A DNA stretch of 64,000 bases from Flavobacteria bacterium RIFCSPLOWO2_12_FULL_35_11. GTDB lineage: Bacteria; Bacteroidota; Bacteroidia; Flavobacteriales; Flavobacteriaceae. Position 1 is the stretch's first letter, and each line of letters opens with the position of its first letter. The notes under the pieces were generated by a model, which made no database searches, was not told the origin of the DNA, and saw only the letters and a list, made by a program, of their open reading frames with translations. The DNA lies in assembly GCA_001800975.1 (NCBI GenBank), contig MGWK01000011.1, positions 62,001-126,000 of the forward strand. The letters are read 5' to 3'. A program made the translations under genes and the position numbers. Positions 9,327 through 19,048 of this stretch are shown here, one piece after another.

Positions 9327-11858
9327 ATGAAAAACTATCTTATTTTTATTTTTTTATTTATATCTGCGGTAAGTATCTCACAAACCAACCAATTAGATTT
9401 ATCTTATTATCTCCCTGATGATGTTTCTTACAACAGCAATATTCCAACGCCAAAAAGCATTATTGGCCACGAAGTGGGCGAATGGCATGTCACTCATGAT
9501 AAGTTGGTAAATTATATGCAGGTTTTGGCTAACAGCAGTGACAGAATTACCTTTGAAAATAGAGGCACCACGGTTGAAGGAAGGCCTTTAATTCTGCTCA
9601 CCATTACATCACCAAACAACCATAAAAATTTAGAAAATATACGGTTGAAGCATTTAAGTATCACAGATGCAAATTCATCCGGTTTAGATTTATCTTCCAT
9701 GCCACTTGTTGTAAATCAAGGTTTCTCCATACACGGAAATGAACCTAGCGGCAGCAATGCAGCACTTGCGGTAGCATATTATTTGGCTGCAGCAGAAGGT
9801 GATAAAATTGACGAATTACTTAACAATACGATTATTCTTTTTGACCCTTCTTTTAATCCTGATGGAATGCAACGCTTTTCCTCTTGGGTAAACATGCATA
9901 AAAGCCAAAATATAAATCCAGACCCCAACGACAGGGAATATGCCGAAGCTTGGCCTGGGGCAAGAACAAACCACTATTGGTTTGATATGAATCGCGATTG
10001 GCTGCCTTCCCAATTTCCGGAAAGTAAGGCGAGAATTAAAACCTACTATAAATGGTATCCAAATATTCTTACCGATCACCATGAAATGGGAACCAATTCC
10101 ACTTTTTTCTTTCAACCGGGGGTTCCATCACGAACACACCCTTTAACGCCTAAGAAAAACCAAAACTTAACTAAAGAGATTGCCCAATTCCATGTCAATG
10201 CTTTAGACAAAATTGGGAGTTTATATTTTTCTGAAGAAAATTTTGATGATTTCTATTTTGGTAAAGGCTCCACATTACCAGATATTCAAGGAAGCATAGG
10301 AATTCTTTTTGAACAAGCCTCATCCAGAGGCCATGCACAAGAAAGCGATAATGGACTGTTAACTTTCCCTTTTACTATAAAAAACCAATTCGTAACGGCA
10401 TTATCTACCTTGGAAGCAGGCGTTAAATTAAGAGAAAAAATATTGAATTTTCAGCGAGAGTTTTTTCAGGAAGCACGAAAGGAAGCAAAAGCAACAGCCA
10501 TTGTTTTTGGCGATGAAAAAGATGCCGCGAAAGCCTACCATTTAGCCGAAATTCTTCAACAACACCAAGTCAAAATTCACGAAATCAAAAATGATTTTAC
10601 CCAAAATGGCAGAAATTATAAAAAGGGATATAGTTATATTTTGCCAAAAAATCAAAAGCAATCCCGCTTAATTGAAGCTATTTTTGAAAAAAGAACCACT
10701 TTTCAGGATAGTTTATTTTATGACATTTCTGCTTGGTCATTTCCATTGGCGTTTAATTTAGACTATAATGAGAATGCGCCAATTTCTCAAATGGGTGCAG
10801 AAATAATGGAGGTAAAACCTCGTTTGGTCTCCAACATTCCCGTCTCCAATTATGCATATTTGATGGAATGGCATGAATATTATTCACCAAAAGCGTTAAA
10901 CCAAATTTTAGAAGCTGGAATTTCGGCAAAAGTTTCACTCAAGCAGTTTTCTATAAGTGGCATTGATTACGATTATGGAACTATACTTATTCCCGTTCAA
11001 AATCAAAAAATGCCAGCCCAGGAATTGGTGAAATTGCTAAACAAAGTTGCACAAGAAGCGAATATTAACATTACGCCAGTTTCAACAGGTTTAACAAAAG
11101 GAATTGATTTAGGAAGCAGTAATTTTAAAACCATTAAAAAGCCAAAAGTCGCTTTACTTGTTGGCGATGGAATTACCTATTTAGACGCTGGCGAAATATG
11201 GCATTTGTTCGACCAACGTTATGCCATGAAAATTACCAAACTGGACGTTCTAGGATTTAGCCGAAAAAATTTAAGTAGTTACACACACCTTATTTTACCT
11301 GAGAGCAAAGATAATTTTTTAGATAAAGACGAAACTGAAAAAGTCAAAAATTGGATAAAAGGCGGAGGTATTTTAATTGGCTATAAAAACGCGGCACGTT
11401 GGGCGAACTCTAACGAAATAATCAAACTTGCAATTGAAGAAAAAAAGGACACTGCCAGAAATGTTTCCTTTGAAAACCAAATGGATTATCGTGGCGCAAA
11501 AGAGATTGGTGGCGCCATTTTTGAAGCAAAATTGGATCGGTCGCACCCAATTAATTTTGGATATAAAAACAATACGCTTCCATTATTTAAAGATACAACC
11601 TTCTATATGGAGGCAGATGCCCAAAGTTATAATAACCCCATTCTTTTTTCGGAAAAACCTTTGTTAAGCGGTTATATTTCTAAAGACAATTTAAAAGAAT
11701 TGGCAAATACCAGTGCTTTTAAAGCGGTTAATTTTGGAGGTGGTAAAGTTTTATTGTTTTCTGATAACACCAATTTTAGGGCATTTTGGTTTGGTACAAA
11801 CAAATTATTAATGAATGCTGTTTTCTTTGGTGAATTTTGTAATTTAGAAAAAAAGTAA
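9327..11858 (+). CDS. Secreted M14 family zinc carboxypeptidase, large form
   Basis: An 843-residue exported protein with a signal peptide at about 1-19 (hydrophobic run ending SISQ). The M14 peptidase domain covers about 45-380, with the zinc ligands HGNEPSG (His and Glu, about 132) and DHHEMG (about 252) and the catalytic Glu in the FEQASSRG block (about 329). About 460 residues follow, with a flavodoxin- or glutamine-amidotransferase-like fold suggested by the stretches KVALLVGDG and GGGILIGYKNAA. Such large Bacteroidota M14 proteins act in the periplasm or outside the cell on peptides. No C-terminal type IX sorting domain is visible. The exact specificity is unknown. Confidence 0.88.
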   Translation: MKNYLIFIFLFISAVSISQTNQLDLSYYLPDDVSYNSNIPTPKSIIGHEVGEWHVTHDKLVNYMQVLANSSDRITFENRGTTVEGRPLILLTITSPNNHKNLENIRLKHLSITDANSSGLDLSSMPLVVNQGFSIHGNEPSGSNAALAVAYYLAAAEGDKIDELLNNTIILFDPSFNPDGMQRFSSWVNMHKSQNINPDPNDREYAEAWPGARTNHYWFDMNRDWLPSQFPESKARIKTYYKWYPNILTDHHEMGTNSTFFFQPGVPSRTHPLTPKKNQNLTKEIAQFHVNALDKIGSLYFSEENFDDFYFGKGSTLPDIQGSIGILFEQASSRGHAQESDNGLLTFPFTIKNQFVTALSTLEAGVKLREKILNFQREFFQEARKEAKATAIVFGDEKDAAKAYHLAEILQQHQVKIHEIKNDFTQNGRNYKKGYSYILPKNQKQSRLIEAIFEKRTTFQDSLFYDISAWSFPLAFNLDYNENAPISQMGAEIMEVKPRLVSNIPVSNYAYLMEWHEYYSPKALNQILEAGISAKVSLKQFSISGIDYDYGTILIPVQNQKMPAQELVKLLNKVAQEANINITPVSTGLTKGIDLGSSNFKTIKKPKVALLVGDGITYLDAGEIWHLFDQRYAMKITKLDVLGFSRKNLSSYTHLILPESKDNFLDKDETEKVKNWIKGGGILIGYKNAARWANSNEIIKLAIEEKKDTARNVSFENQMDYRGAKEIGGAIFEAKLDRSHPINFGYKNNTLPLFKDTTFYMEADAQSYNNPILFSEKPLLSGYISKDNLKELANTSAFKAVNFGGGKVLLFSDNTNFRAFWFGTNKLLMNAVFFGEFCNLEKK

Positions 11859-11869
11859 GCCGCGCTTAT

Positions 11870-11919
11870 CGTATAAAAGCAGAAAGTCATCAATTTTGAT
11901 GGCTTTCTGCTTTTATACG
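11870..11919. terminator. Bidirectional terminator, 17-bp perfect stem
   Basis: CGTATAAAAGCAGAAAG at 11870-11886 pairs exactly with 11903-11919, with a further ATCAA/TTGAT pair inside. It sits between the convergent M14 gene and mtgA and can serve both. Confidence 0.85.
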
Positions 11920-11941
11920 GTTTATGAAAAATGAAGTTTTT

Positions 11942-12634
11942 TTATTCAAAATTTAGCGGGGCTAAATAATTCATTTGCCTCATAATCCAGTTCTTTTTTC
12001 TTTCAATATAACCCGACGAATTGATTGCTTTATATTTTCTCGGATTCGGTAAAATGGCAGCAATGGAAGCCGCTTCGTATTTAGAAAGTTTGGCCGCCGG
12101 TTTTCTAAACCAATGTTGTGCCGCCGCTTCTGCACCGTAAACACCATTTCCCATTTCAATGCTGTTTAAATAAACCTCTAAAATGCGTTCCTTTCCCCAA
12201 AAAACTTCAATTAAAAAAGTAAAATAAACCTCAAAACCTTTTCGGACATAGCTTCGTTGTGGCCATAGAAATACATTTTTTGCAGTTTGTTGCGAGATGG
12301 TGCTTCCGCCTTTTATGCGTTTTCTATTTTTATTTTTTTTAAATGCCTTTTCAATGGCTTCGAAATCAAAGCCGGAATGTTCCATAAATTTTTGGTCTTC
12401 ACTCACAATAACGGCTTTGCCTAAATTTGGAGAAATTTTATCCAGAGGCACCCAATCGTGCTCAAACGGCGCTTTTTCGCCTTTACTCCACTGCTCTACA
12501 TTTCGAATGATCATTAAAGGCGTAAACGGAACCGGAACCCAGCGAAAAACAATCACCGAAAAAACCGAAAGTGCCATAAAAAAAATGATAGCTTTAAAAA
12601 TCCATTTAAAAAGTTTCTTAAAAAATCCCTTCAT
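11942..12634 (-). CDS. mtgA: Monofunctional peptidoglycan glycosyltransferase
   Basis: Polymerises lipid II into glycan strands at the outer face of the inner membrane. The protein has 230 residues with one N-terminal membrane helix (about 10-32) followed by a GT51 domain only. Catalytic and conserved blocks are SEDQKFMEHSGFD (catalytic Glu near 81), RIKGGSTISQQTAKNVFLWPQRS, KERILEVYLNSIEMGNGVYGAEAAA and ILPNPRKY. There is no transpeptidase domain, which fits MtgA. It starts 5 bp after the SIMPL gene stop, so the two are probably one transcript. Confidence 0.95.
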   Translation of the reverse strand: MKGFFKKLFKWIFKAIIFFMALSVFSVIVFRWVPVPFTPLMIIRNVEQWSKGEKAPFEHDWVPLDKISPNLGKAVIVSEDQKFMEHSGFDFEAIEKAFKKNKNRKRIKGGSTISQQTAKNVFLWPQRSYVRKGFEVYFTFLIEVFWGKERILEVYLNSIEMGNGVYGAEAAAQHWFRKPAAKLSKYEAASIAAILPNPRKYKAINSSGYIERKKNWIMRQMNYLAPLNFE

Positions 12635-12639
12635 TTTTT

Positions 12640-13350
12640 TTAATCTTCTAGTTGATATTCGATGGTGGAAACGACCCTTACAATTTTAATGTCGGAAGTG
12701 TTTTGATCCAAATCATTTATAGAAAAAAGTCCCTGTTGAGCGCTTTTAATTTTAGTGACTTTGGAATTGGAATCAAGCGCAAATTTTTCGGCCACTTCTC
12801 TTGCATTTTTGGTTGCCTCTTCAATCATAGCAGGTTTTAGTTTATTTAAGCTTGAAAAACTATATTGAATGGGTTGCCAAGTATTTTTTGAACTGATTAA
12901 AATGCCTTTTGAAATAAGTTCCAATGAATTAGTAAGCGCTTTTTGAAGTTTTTCAATATCGCCTGTTCTTACCGTAAAATCTGAACTTGCGATGTACCTA
13001 AATTCCCGATTTTGATTTTCGGCGCCATATAAAACAGCTTTTGTATCATTGATATTTGTGGTACCGCTATTCAATTCTTTTTCAGTAAATCCCTGACTTA
13101 AAAAAAAGCTTTTGATCTCTTTATTTTGTTTTTTCAGGTCGTTTTTCAATAAATTTAAGTCATTTCCCGCAATGGTGATGCTAATTGGCCAAACAGCCAA
13201 ATCTGCATTCACTTGTTTTTCCGACAAGCCTTTTACTTGTACAGAGCGCTCAAACGCTTTTCCATTTAAATAAGTATTCCCAATAAAGTAACCTGCAACC
13301 ACTATTGAACAAGAGATTATAATGGTTTGAATCCATCCACTTTTTTCCAT
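12640..13350 (-). CDS. SIMPL (DUF541) domain protein, membrane-anchored
   Basis: A 236-residue protein with one N-terminal membrane segment (about 7-25), then a periplasmic SIMPL/DUF541 domain starting SVQVKGLSEKQVNADLAVWPI and ending IVRVVSTIEYQLE. SIMPL proteins are related to the oxidative-stress protein family of E. coli YggE, but their biochemistry is unclear. It is cotranscribed with mtgA just downstream. Whether that reflects a cell-envelope role is inference. Confidence 0.85.
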   Translation of the reverse strand: MEKSGWIQTIIISCSIVVAGYFIGNTYLNGKAFERSVQVKGLSEKQVNADLAVWPISITIAGNDLNLLKNDLKKQNKEIKSFFLSQGFTEKELNSGTTNINDTKAVLYGAENQNREFRYIASSDFTVRTGDIEKLQKALTNSLELISKGILISSKNTWQPIQYSFSSLNKLKPAMIEEATKNAREVAEKFALDSNSKVTKIKSAQQGLFSINDLDQNTSDIKIVRVVSTIEYQLED

Positions 13351-13800
13351 TTTTTTAATTTTTTTCTGAATAATTTATATTTAAACCTCCTTATTTTTTA
13401 GAGATTGAGTTTGTTAAATTTAATATAGTTGCGCAAAGCCTTAATGGATTCATTGCCCAATCACTATAAACTATAAAAGTAAAGTTTTTTTTTAAACAAA
13501 TGTCAAAATAGTGTTGCCGCTAAATTTAGTATTCCTTTGAGAAATGCTTTTTTTGGCCTTCGCTTATGCCCGTTTTATAATGGTTTATGCACTTCTTTTT
13601 TGTGTAGGATCTTCTCCAAATCCAATTATTCCGCGGAATTTCGTTTTGCAAAAGTATTGTTTATTAAGTTGGAATTAAGATAAAAAAATCTGATGATAAT
13701 TCAGTTTTTACAAGCTAAAGTTTTATTGAAGTTGTAAATAGAATTCTAACAAAATGGAATTATTAATGAATATGGCCTGTACATAAAGATCATTTTTCAT
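13351..13800. other. 450-bp gene-free stretch
   Basis: I see no supported gene, repeat or strong hairpin. The middle (about 13555-13680) is less AT-rich than its surroundings. In the forward direction it is open for roughly 40 codons with a Cys/Tyr-rich translation (reading CPFYNGLCTS) but has no convincing start. It could be a decayed gene fragment or part of a dispersed repeat. Its position next to the P-type ATPase gene, which also has a long upstream gap, suggests a junction of inserted DNA. Confidence 0.4.
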
Positions 13801-16290
13801 TTAAAGAAGTCTCATTCTAAAATATTTTATAATCTCCAATGTCAGCAATACTATAGATGCGCCAATAATGGAGATTGAAAAATGGCTTAGTCCCGGATAA
13901 TCAAAACTGAAAATGGTTCTTAGATATGGTGTTGCTATAAGCAGAATCATTAATCCCGATGCAGCAATAATTATTACAAGTAGGGCGATGTTTTTCTCTA
14001 ACAATACAGTAATGAAGTTTCGGGTTTTTGATAGTGTTGTTAGAATCAAAAATATGTTTCCGATAATTAATGAAGAAAAGGCGATGGCCCGTATTTCTCC
14101 ATTTGTATGTTGCTCTCCAATCGCTATAAAATAAACAGCGATAACCATCACCAACAATAGAATACCCATTGCAGCACTGGAAAATATTTTATTAAATCCA
14201 AAAAATTGTATATCAGGATTGCGTGGCGGACGATCCATAATACCCCTTTCTTCTTTTTCAGATTCAAATGCGATGGAACAAACCGGGTCAATAATAAGTT
14301 CCATGAAAACTATATGCATTGGCATCAGTAATATTGGCAGTCCGGGGAAAAATGCTGGCAGCAAGGTTAATCCAATAATAGGAACATGAATTGCTACAAT
14401 GTAAGACATCGCTTTTTGAAGGTTGTCAAAAATTTTTCGACCTGCGCGAATTGCTGATACGATTGAACTGAAATTGTCATCCAGTAAAACCAATGAAGAA
14501 GCTTCTCTTGCCACATCAGTTCCTTTTCCACCCATTGCGATTCCTATGTCGGCTGCTTTTAGTGCGGGAGCATCATTTACGCCATCGCCTGTCATGGCAA
14601 CTACTTCGCCATTTGCTTTGAGTGCCCTAATAATTTGAAGCTTTTGTTCAGGAACAATGCGGGCAAAAATATTTACAGATTTAATTTTTTCTTTCAGTTC
14701 ATTGTCGCTCATATTCATTAAGTCGGTACCGGTCAACACCAGCTCGTTTGCGTTCATTCCTGCTTGCAGCGCGATACTCCTGGCGGTGGACGGATAATCA
14801 CCGGTGATCATAATTACTTTTATTCCTGCATCATAACATTCTTTAATGGCTTGGGGAACTTCCGGCCTTATGGGGTCTTCAAGACCCATAAATCCCACAA
14901 ATTCAAATTCAAATTCAACCTGAGTTTCCGGAAAAACATGATTGTTCCATTTGGCTTTTGCGACACCTAAAACCCGCTGACCTTTTTCTGCCATACTTTG
15001 CACATAAGTAAGAAGTGAAATTTCTTCACTTTTGTTTAGTTTACAAAGTGAAAGGACCGCTTCGGGTGAGCCTTTGCAGCACACATAATATTCATCATTG
15101 CTTAACTGCAACACCCTTGTCATAGCAAATAAACTGTTGCTCAAAGGATATTCTTTTAACAGCTCAAAGGTGACATTTTCTTGTGCAGCATATTTTTCAA
15201 AGCAAACACCAATGGCTTTTTCCATAGGGTCGATGGTGTTTTTTTGAGAAGCATAAAACGCAACCTTTAATAAGTCTTGAATATTGTTGGTGTTCTCTTG
15301 AAACTTTGATTTATGAAACATGGTATTTTTATAAAACAAGGAAGCAATTTCCATTTTGTTTTGGGTAATGGTGCCTGTTTTATCACTGCACAGAACTGTT
15401 GCCGAACCAAGTGTTTCTATGGCAGATGATTTTCTTGTCAATACATTTTTTTGTGACAAACGCAACGAACCAATGGCGAGAAATACAGTAAGCACCACAG
15501 GAAATTCCTCAGGCAACATCGCCATTGCGGTGGCCAAACCATTCAGCAATGACTGAATAAAATTTCCGCGGGTAAAGTAAAAAGCCAAAATTACAACAAT
15601 GCTTAATCCTGCCCCGGCAATAAATAGATTCCTGATAAGGGTTTTCATTTCCCTTTGCAAATTGGTCTGGTCTTGCTCAATAAGCTGTAAAGATTTGCCA
15701 ATTTTACCGAACTCGGTATTTACCCCTGTTCCCAATACCTTCATCATACCTCTGCCCTGAACGACCAAAGTTCCGCTAAATGCCTGACAGTTTGTTTCAT
15801 TTTCGCTTTGGTTTGCTTTGGTTACCGGCATTGATTCTCCGGTTAGCAATGATTCATCTATGGAGAGGTTCAAACAATCAAGTAAAACGCCATCAGCCGG
15901 AACCCGATCACCTTCATTTAAAATAACCAAATCATCCGGAACCACCTCACGGCCTGCGATTCTTATTTCTTTACCATCCCGAATTACCAATGCTCTAGGT
16001 GAAGAGAGTCTTTTGAGTACTTCAAGCGCCTTTTCGGTTTTTTGGTGTTGGTAAAAAGTAATAAATATGATAATGAACACCCAGCATAGTAGAATTATTC
16101 CTTCTGTGTAATCTCCCAGAAGCATATATAGCGAGCCACAACTGATAAGTAAGATAAACATGGGCTCTTTTACAACTTCGAGCGCTATATGCAGAATATT
16201 TTTTGACTGAGATGTTGGAAGCTCATTATAGCCCAACTTTTTTAATCTTTGCGAGGCTTCCTCACTGCTTAGTCCCTTAAAAATTGACAT
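13801..16290 (-). CDS. P-type cation-transporting ATPase (P2-like)
   Basis: An 829-residue ATP-driven cation pump of the inner membrane. It has an N-terminal cation-ATPase domain (about 1-60), the actuator loop with SLLTGESMPV, the phosphorylation motif CSDKTGTIT (Asp near 300), the nucleotide-binding KGSPEAV, and the hinge MTGDGVNDAPALKAADIGIAMG, with ten predicted membrane helices. Helix M4 carries LPEEFPVV instead of the PEGLP of sarcoplasmic Ca pumps. M6 has ELIIDPVCSIAFE. Calcium is the usual guess for this subgroup, but Mg, Mn or Na are possible. Its base composition looks richer in GC than its neighbours, and unoccupied DNA lies on both sides, which hints at transfer. Confidence 0.9.
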   Translation of the reverse strand: MSIFKGLSSEEASQRLKKLGYNELPTSQSKNILHIALEVVKEPMFILLISCGSLYMLLGDYTEGIILLCWVFIIIFITFYQHQKTEKALEVLKRLSSPRALVIRDGKEIRIAGREVVPDDLVILNEGDRVPADGVLLDCLNLSIDESLLTGESMPVTKANQSENETNCQAFSGTLVVQGRGMMKVLGTGVNTEFGKIGKSLQLIEQDQTNLQREMKTLIRNLFIAGAGLSIVVILAFYFTRGNFIQSLLNGLATAMAMLPEEFPVVLTVFLAIGSLRLSQKNVLTRKSSAIETLGSATVLCSDKTGTITQNKMEIASLFYKNTMFHKSKFQENTNNIQDLLKVAFYASQKNTIDPMEKAIGVCFEKYAAQENVTFELLKEYPLSNSLFAMTRVLQLSNDEYYVCCKGSPEAVLSLCKLNKSEEISLLTYVQSMAEKGQRVLGVAKAKWNNHVFPETQVEFEFEFVGFMGLEDPIRPEVPQAIKECYDAGIKVIMITGDYPSTARSIALQAGMNANELVLTGTDLMNMSDNELKEKIKSVNIFARIVPEQKLQIIRALKANGEVVAMTGDGVNDAPALKAADIGIAMGGKGTDVAREASSLVLLDDNFSSIVSAIRAGRKIFDNLQKAMSYIVAIHVPIIGLTLLPAFFPGLPILLMPMHIVFMELIIDPVCSIAFESEKEERGIMDRPPRNPDIQFFGFNKIFSSAAMGILLLVMVIAVYFIAIGEQHTNGEIRAIAFSSLIIGNIFLILTTLSKTRNFITVLLEKNIALLVIIIAASGLMILLIATPYLRTIFSFDYPGLSHFSISIIGASIVLLTLEIIKYFRMRLL

Positions 16291-16533
16291 GTCTTAAGTT
16301 ATAAAAATATCGATTTTGTATATTTAACCATCAAACTATCTCCAACTTAAATTTCTTCAGTAATAACTTCTTTTATTGCCTTATAAATAGATATTGAAGA
16401 TGATTGCTGACATAAATTACGGGTGTTTACAGAAAAAAAATACACCCAAATGTACAAAACATATTGCATTTTTTCTTTGATTTAAATCAGTAAAACCGAT
16501 TGATAATTAAGTTTGTTTAAAAAAAAAGGAAAA

Positions 16534-17106
16534 TTAACTTTTAATGCGTTTCATTCTTTTGGGTCCGTACCAAAGCCAAAATCCGGTAACGGTGAAAAGA
16601 AATAAAGCCAAGCCCATAACGGTTGTGTAAATTACTTTAATTTGACCGTTTGAAGTTCCAAAATAGCGGTCGAGAATAGAACCGTCGTGAATGTTTTCAA
16701 AAAAATCGGAATGTCTTTTACCAATGTTTAAAAGATTTCCTGTAGCTCCATCCAGTTGAATTTCCCAATAATGATTTTTAAACACAAATTTTAAGATGCC
16801 TTTATTTTTTCTGATATCAATGCGATCGAGTTCTAAAGATAAATCTGCCGATATAGAATCATGTAAAATAAAATTGGCTTTTTTATGCAAACTGTCCAAT
16901 GGCAACCAATGTTTAAGGTTGGTTGAAGTTCCTTCAAATGATTTGGGTATAATAAGTCCGTTGCTGTGGTTTTTCCATCCCAAAATAACGCCCGAAACAG
17001 CGATAAAAAAGAAGAAAATAAAAAGTAAAGCTCCTGTTGTACGGTGAACTTTTCTGAATGTTCTTAAAATTTTTGCTTGGTATTTTTTGGAATTAATATT
17101 TGTCAT
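16534..17106 (-). CDS. PepSY-associated transmembrane protein
   Basis: A 190-residue protein with an N-terminal helix (about 26-45, GALLFIFFFFIAVSGVILGW), a periplasmic PepSY-like part (about 55-140, WEIQLDGATGNLLNIG) and a C-terminal helix (about 160-180, VMGLALFLFTVTGFWLWYG) ending GPKRMKR. It is a short form of the PepSY_TM family, which often accompanies iron or siderophore reduction. HRTTG and the His-containing loop IHDGS are typical of it. It may form an operon with the LysE-type exporter and the reductase upstream. The function is unproven. Confidence 0.8.
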   Translation of the reverse strand: MTNINSKKYQAKILRTFRKVHRTTGALLFIFFFFIAVSGVILGWKNHSNGLIIPKSFEGTSTNLKHWLPLDSLHKKANFILHDSISADLSLELDRIDIRKNKGILKFVFKNHYWEIQLDGATGNLLNIGKRHSDFFENIHDGSILDRYFGTSNGQIKVIYTTVMGLALFLFTVTGFWLWYGPKRMKRIKS

Positions 17107-17144
17107 TAAGTAAATCTGAAATCTGTTTGCGCTATATTTTAACT

Positions 17145-17828
17145 TTATTCTGTTTTTTCAATAACAGTTTTAACGGTTTTAAAATGTAATTTTTCTTTCG
17201 GAATAAATCCTTTTAAAACTAATACAAGGCCAAAAACCATAAGCATAATACCCATAGCGCGTTTTATTTTGTAGGTTACAGAAGGCGTTAATTTTTTTAT
17301 CAATTGTTTGGCAAGTAAAATTTTCCCTATATCGGTTATCAAATAGCTGACGATAATCAGGGTAAAGTAGTTAAATATTTTTGCCGAATTCATTTGCAGA
17401 TTGGAACCCACAATAACCAGCATTCCCAGCCAAAATGCCAATACCCCAACGTTGATGAAGTTGAGCAGAAATCCTTTTAAAAATAGTTTTTTATAATTTG
17501 TTTTTTCGGGAAGCACCAAAGTTTCATCCTGAATGGTTCTTTTCTGACTTTTATCCATATAAGTGATAAGTCCATAAACCAACAAAATGGAACCGCCAAC
17601 AAAAAATAAACGAGGATCATCTTTAATTTCTTCCAAAAAGCTCTTACTTCCATAATAAGCGATTAAAATAAACACAACATCACTTAAAACCACGCCTAAA
17701 TCAAATGATAAAGCGGCACGTGCACCTTTAAGAATACTGGTTTGAATTAACGTGAAAAAAACGGGACCAATCATAAAAGACAGGAAAAACCCAATGATTA
17801 TAGCTTCTTTAAGTTCGTAAAAGGTCAT
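17145..17828 (-). CDS. LysE family translocator
   Basis: A 227-residue inner-membrane protein with about six hydrophobic segments. The N-terminus IIGFFLSFMIGPVFFTLIQTSI is the LysE/RhtB signature helix, followed by KGARAALSFDLGVVLSD. The family exports amino acids or small solutes. The substrate is unknown. A Lys-rich central loop (about 85-115) separates the two halves. It lies 38 bp after the reductase gene and before the PepSY gene on the same strand. Confidence 0.85.
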   Translation of the reverse strand: MTFYELKEAIIIGFFLSFMIGPVFFTLIQTSILKGARAALSFDLGVVLSDVVFILIAYYGSKSFLEEIKDDPRLFFVGGSILLVYGLITYMDKSQKRTIQDETLVLPEKTNYKKLFLKGFLLNFINVGVLAFWLGMLVIVGSNLQMNSAKIFNYFTLIIVSYLITDIGKILLAKQLIKKLTPSVTYKIKRAMGIMLMVFGLVLVLKGFIPKEKLHFKTVKTVIEKTE

Positions 17829-17866
17829 AAATTTAGTTTACCAAAATGTGAAATTACTATAATTTA

Positions 17867-18928
17867 TTAAACATTGTCGTAATCGATTGTGATTTTTTGT
17901 GTGGTTGGATGCGCCTGACAGGTTAAAATTAATCCATCCTTAATTTCTGCATCACTTAAAATTGAATTTTTATCCATCACCGCTTTCCCTTCGGTCACCT
18001 TTGCCAAACAACTGCTGCAAATTCCGCCTTGGCAAGAATAGGGCGCATCCAAACCTTCTTTTAAGGCGGCAGTTAAAATGGTGTTTTTGGAATCCATGGA
18101 AAAGTTAGTTTCCTCATCATCAAGAATTACCGTAAGGTCGCAAGTTCCTTCAAAAGCGATGTGTGTTTCACTTTCAGAAATAACAGGAGGCGTAAATAAT
18201 TCAAAATGAATGGTATTTTCATCCAAACCGTGTTCAATCAATGTTTCTTTTGCCATAAGAATCATTGTTTCCGGCCCGCATAAAAATGAGGCGTTGAAAG
18301 CGATGTTTTTAAATTTATTTTTGAGGATAAAGTTGAGGTTTCCTTTGTCAATTCTTCCAAATAAGGCGGCCTCTTTCTGTTCTCTGCTAAAAACATATTG
18401 CACATTAAATTTACTTGGATACGCAAGCTGAAACTGCTTTATTTCGGCATAAAAAATGGAATCAACCTCTGTTCTATTGCCATAAATAAGCGTAAAAGTG
18501 CTGTTAGGCTCCTCGGTTAAAACCGCTTTTATCATTGCCATAATTGGCGTGATTCCGCTTCCTGCAGCAATTCCGAGATAATTTTTTGTTTGGGTTAAAT
18601 TGGTTTCCAAAATAAATTTCCCCAGTGGTTTAGACACTTCCAAAACATCGCCTTCTTTTAAAATGGTGACGGCAAAAACAGAAAATATTCCGTTGTCAAC
18701 TGCTTTTATGGCAATGCGTAATTCGTCGCTGTTTGGCGCTGAACAAATGGAATATGCCCTGCGCAATTCTTCGCCTGCAATGCTTTTTTTGATGTTAATA
18801 TATTGTCCGGCGATAAATTTGAATTCTTCTTTTAAAGAAGGGGGAATATCAAACAGTATTGAAACTGCGTTTTGACTCTCTTTTTTGAGTTCTTTTATAG
18901 TGAGCGAATGAAATTTCGGCATATTCAA
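17867..18928 (-). CDS. Ferredoxin-NADP reductase with C-terminal 2Fe-2S domain (PaaE-like)
   Basis: A 353-residue flavin oxidoreductase. The FAD domain (about 1-105) has LRRAYSICSAP. The NAD(P) domain (about 110-235) has GIAAGSGITPIMAMI and FLCGPETMI. The plant-type 2Fe-2S domain (about 255-353) has the cluster cysteines in YSCQGGICSSCLAKV and LTCQAHP. The architecture matches PaaE and the NADH:hemoprotein reductases. No phenylacetate oxygenase genes are nearby, so it more likely supplies electrons to another oxygenase or desaturase encoded elsewhere. It heads a same-strand run with LysE and PepSY proteins. Confidence 0.9.
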   Translation of the reverse strand: MNMPKFHSLTIKELKKESQNAVSILFDIPPSLKEEFKFIAGQYINIKKSIAGEELRRAYSICSAPNSDELRIAIKAVDNGIFSVFAVTILKEGDVLEVSKPLGKFILETNLTQTKNYLGIAAGSGITPIMAMIKAVLTEEPNSTFTLIYGNRTEVDSIFYAEIKQFQLAYPSKFNVQYVFSREQKEAALFGRIDKGNLNFILKNKFKNIAFNASFLCGPETMILMAKETLIEHGLDENTIHFELFTPPVISESETHIAFEGTCDLTVILDDEETNFSMDSKNTILTAALKEGLDAPYSCQGGICSSCLAKVTEGKAVMDKNSILSDAEIKDGLILTCQAHPTTQKITIDYDNV

Positions 18929-19048
18929 TTTTTAAGATTACAAAAATAGTTAAACTTTAGATAAAAAGTTTTTTAAAACGCTACATTTACCTTTAACAAA
19001 ATAATTTTATACGACACTCATTAACCGTAAAGAAATACAACAAACCAA

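Noticed and set aside
12297-12689. A 130-residue plus-strand frame over mtgA and the SIMPL gene
   Set aside because: Antisense to two convincing genes, no start context, no motifs.
16415-16455. GGGTGT/ACACCC inverted repeat upstream of the P-type ATPase
   Set aside because: Only a 6-bp stem with a 15-base loop. It is too weak to be called an operator or terminator.
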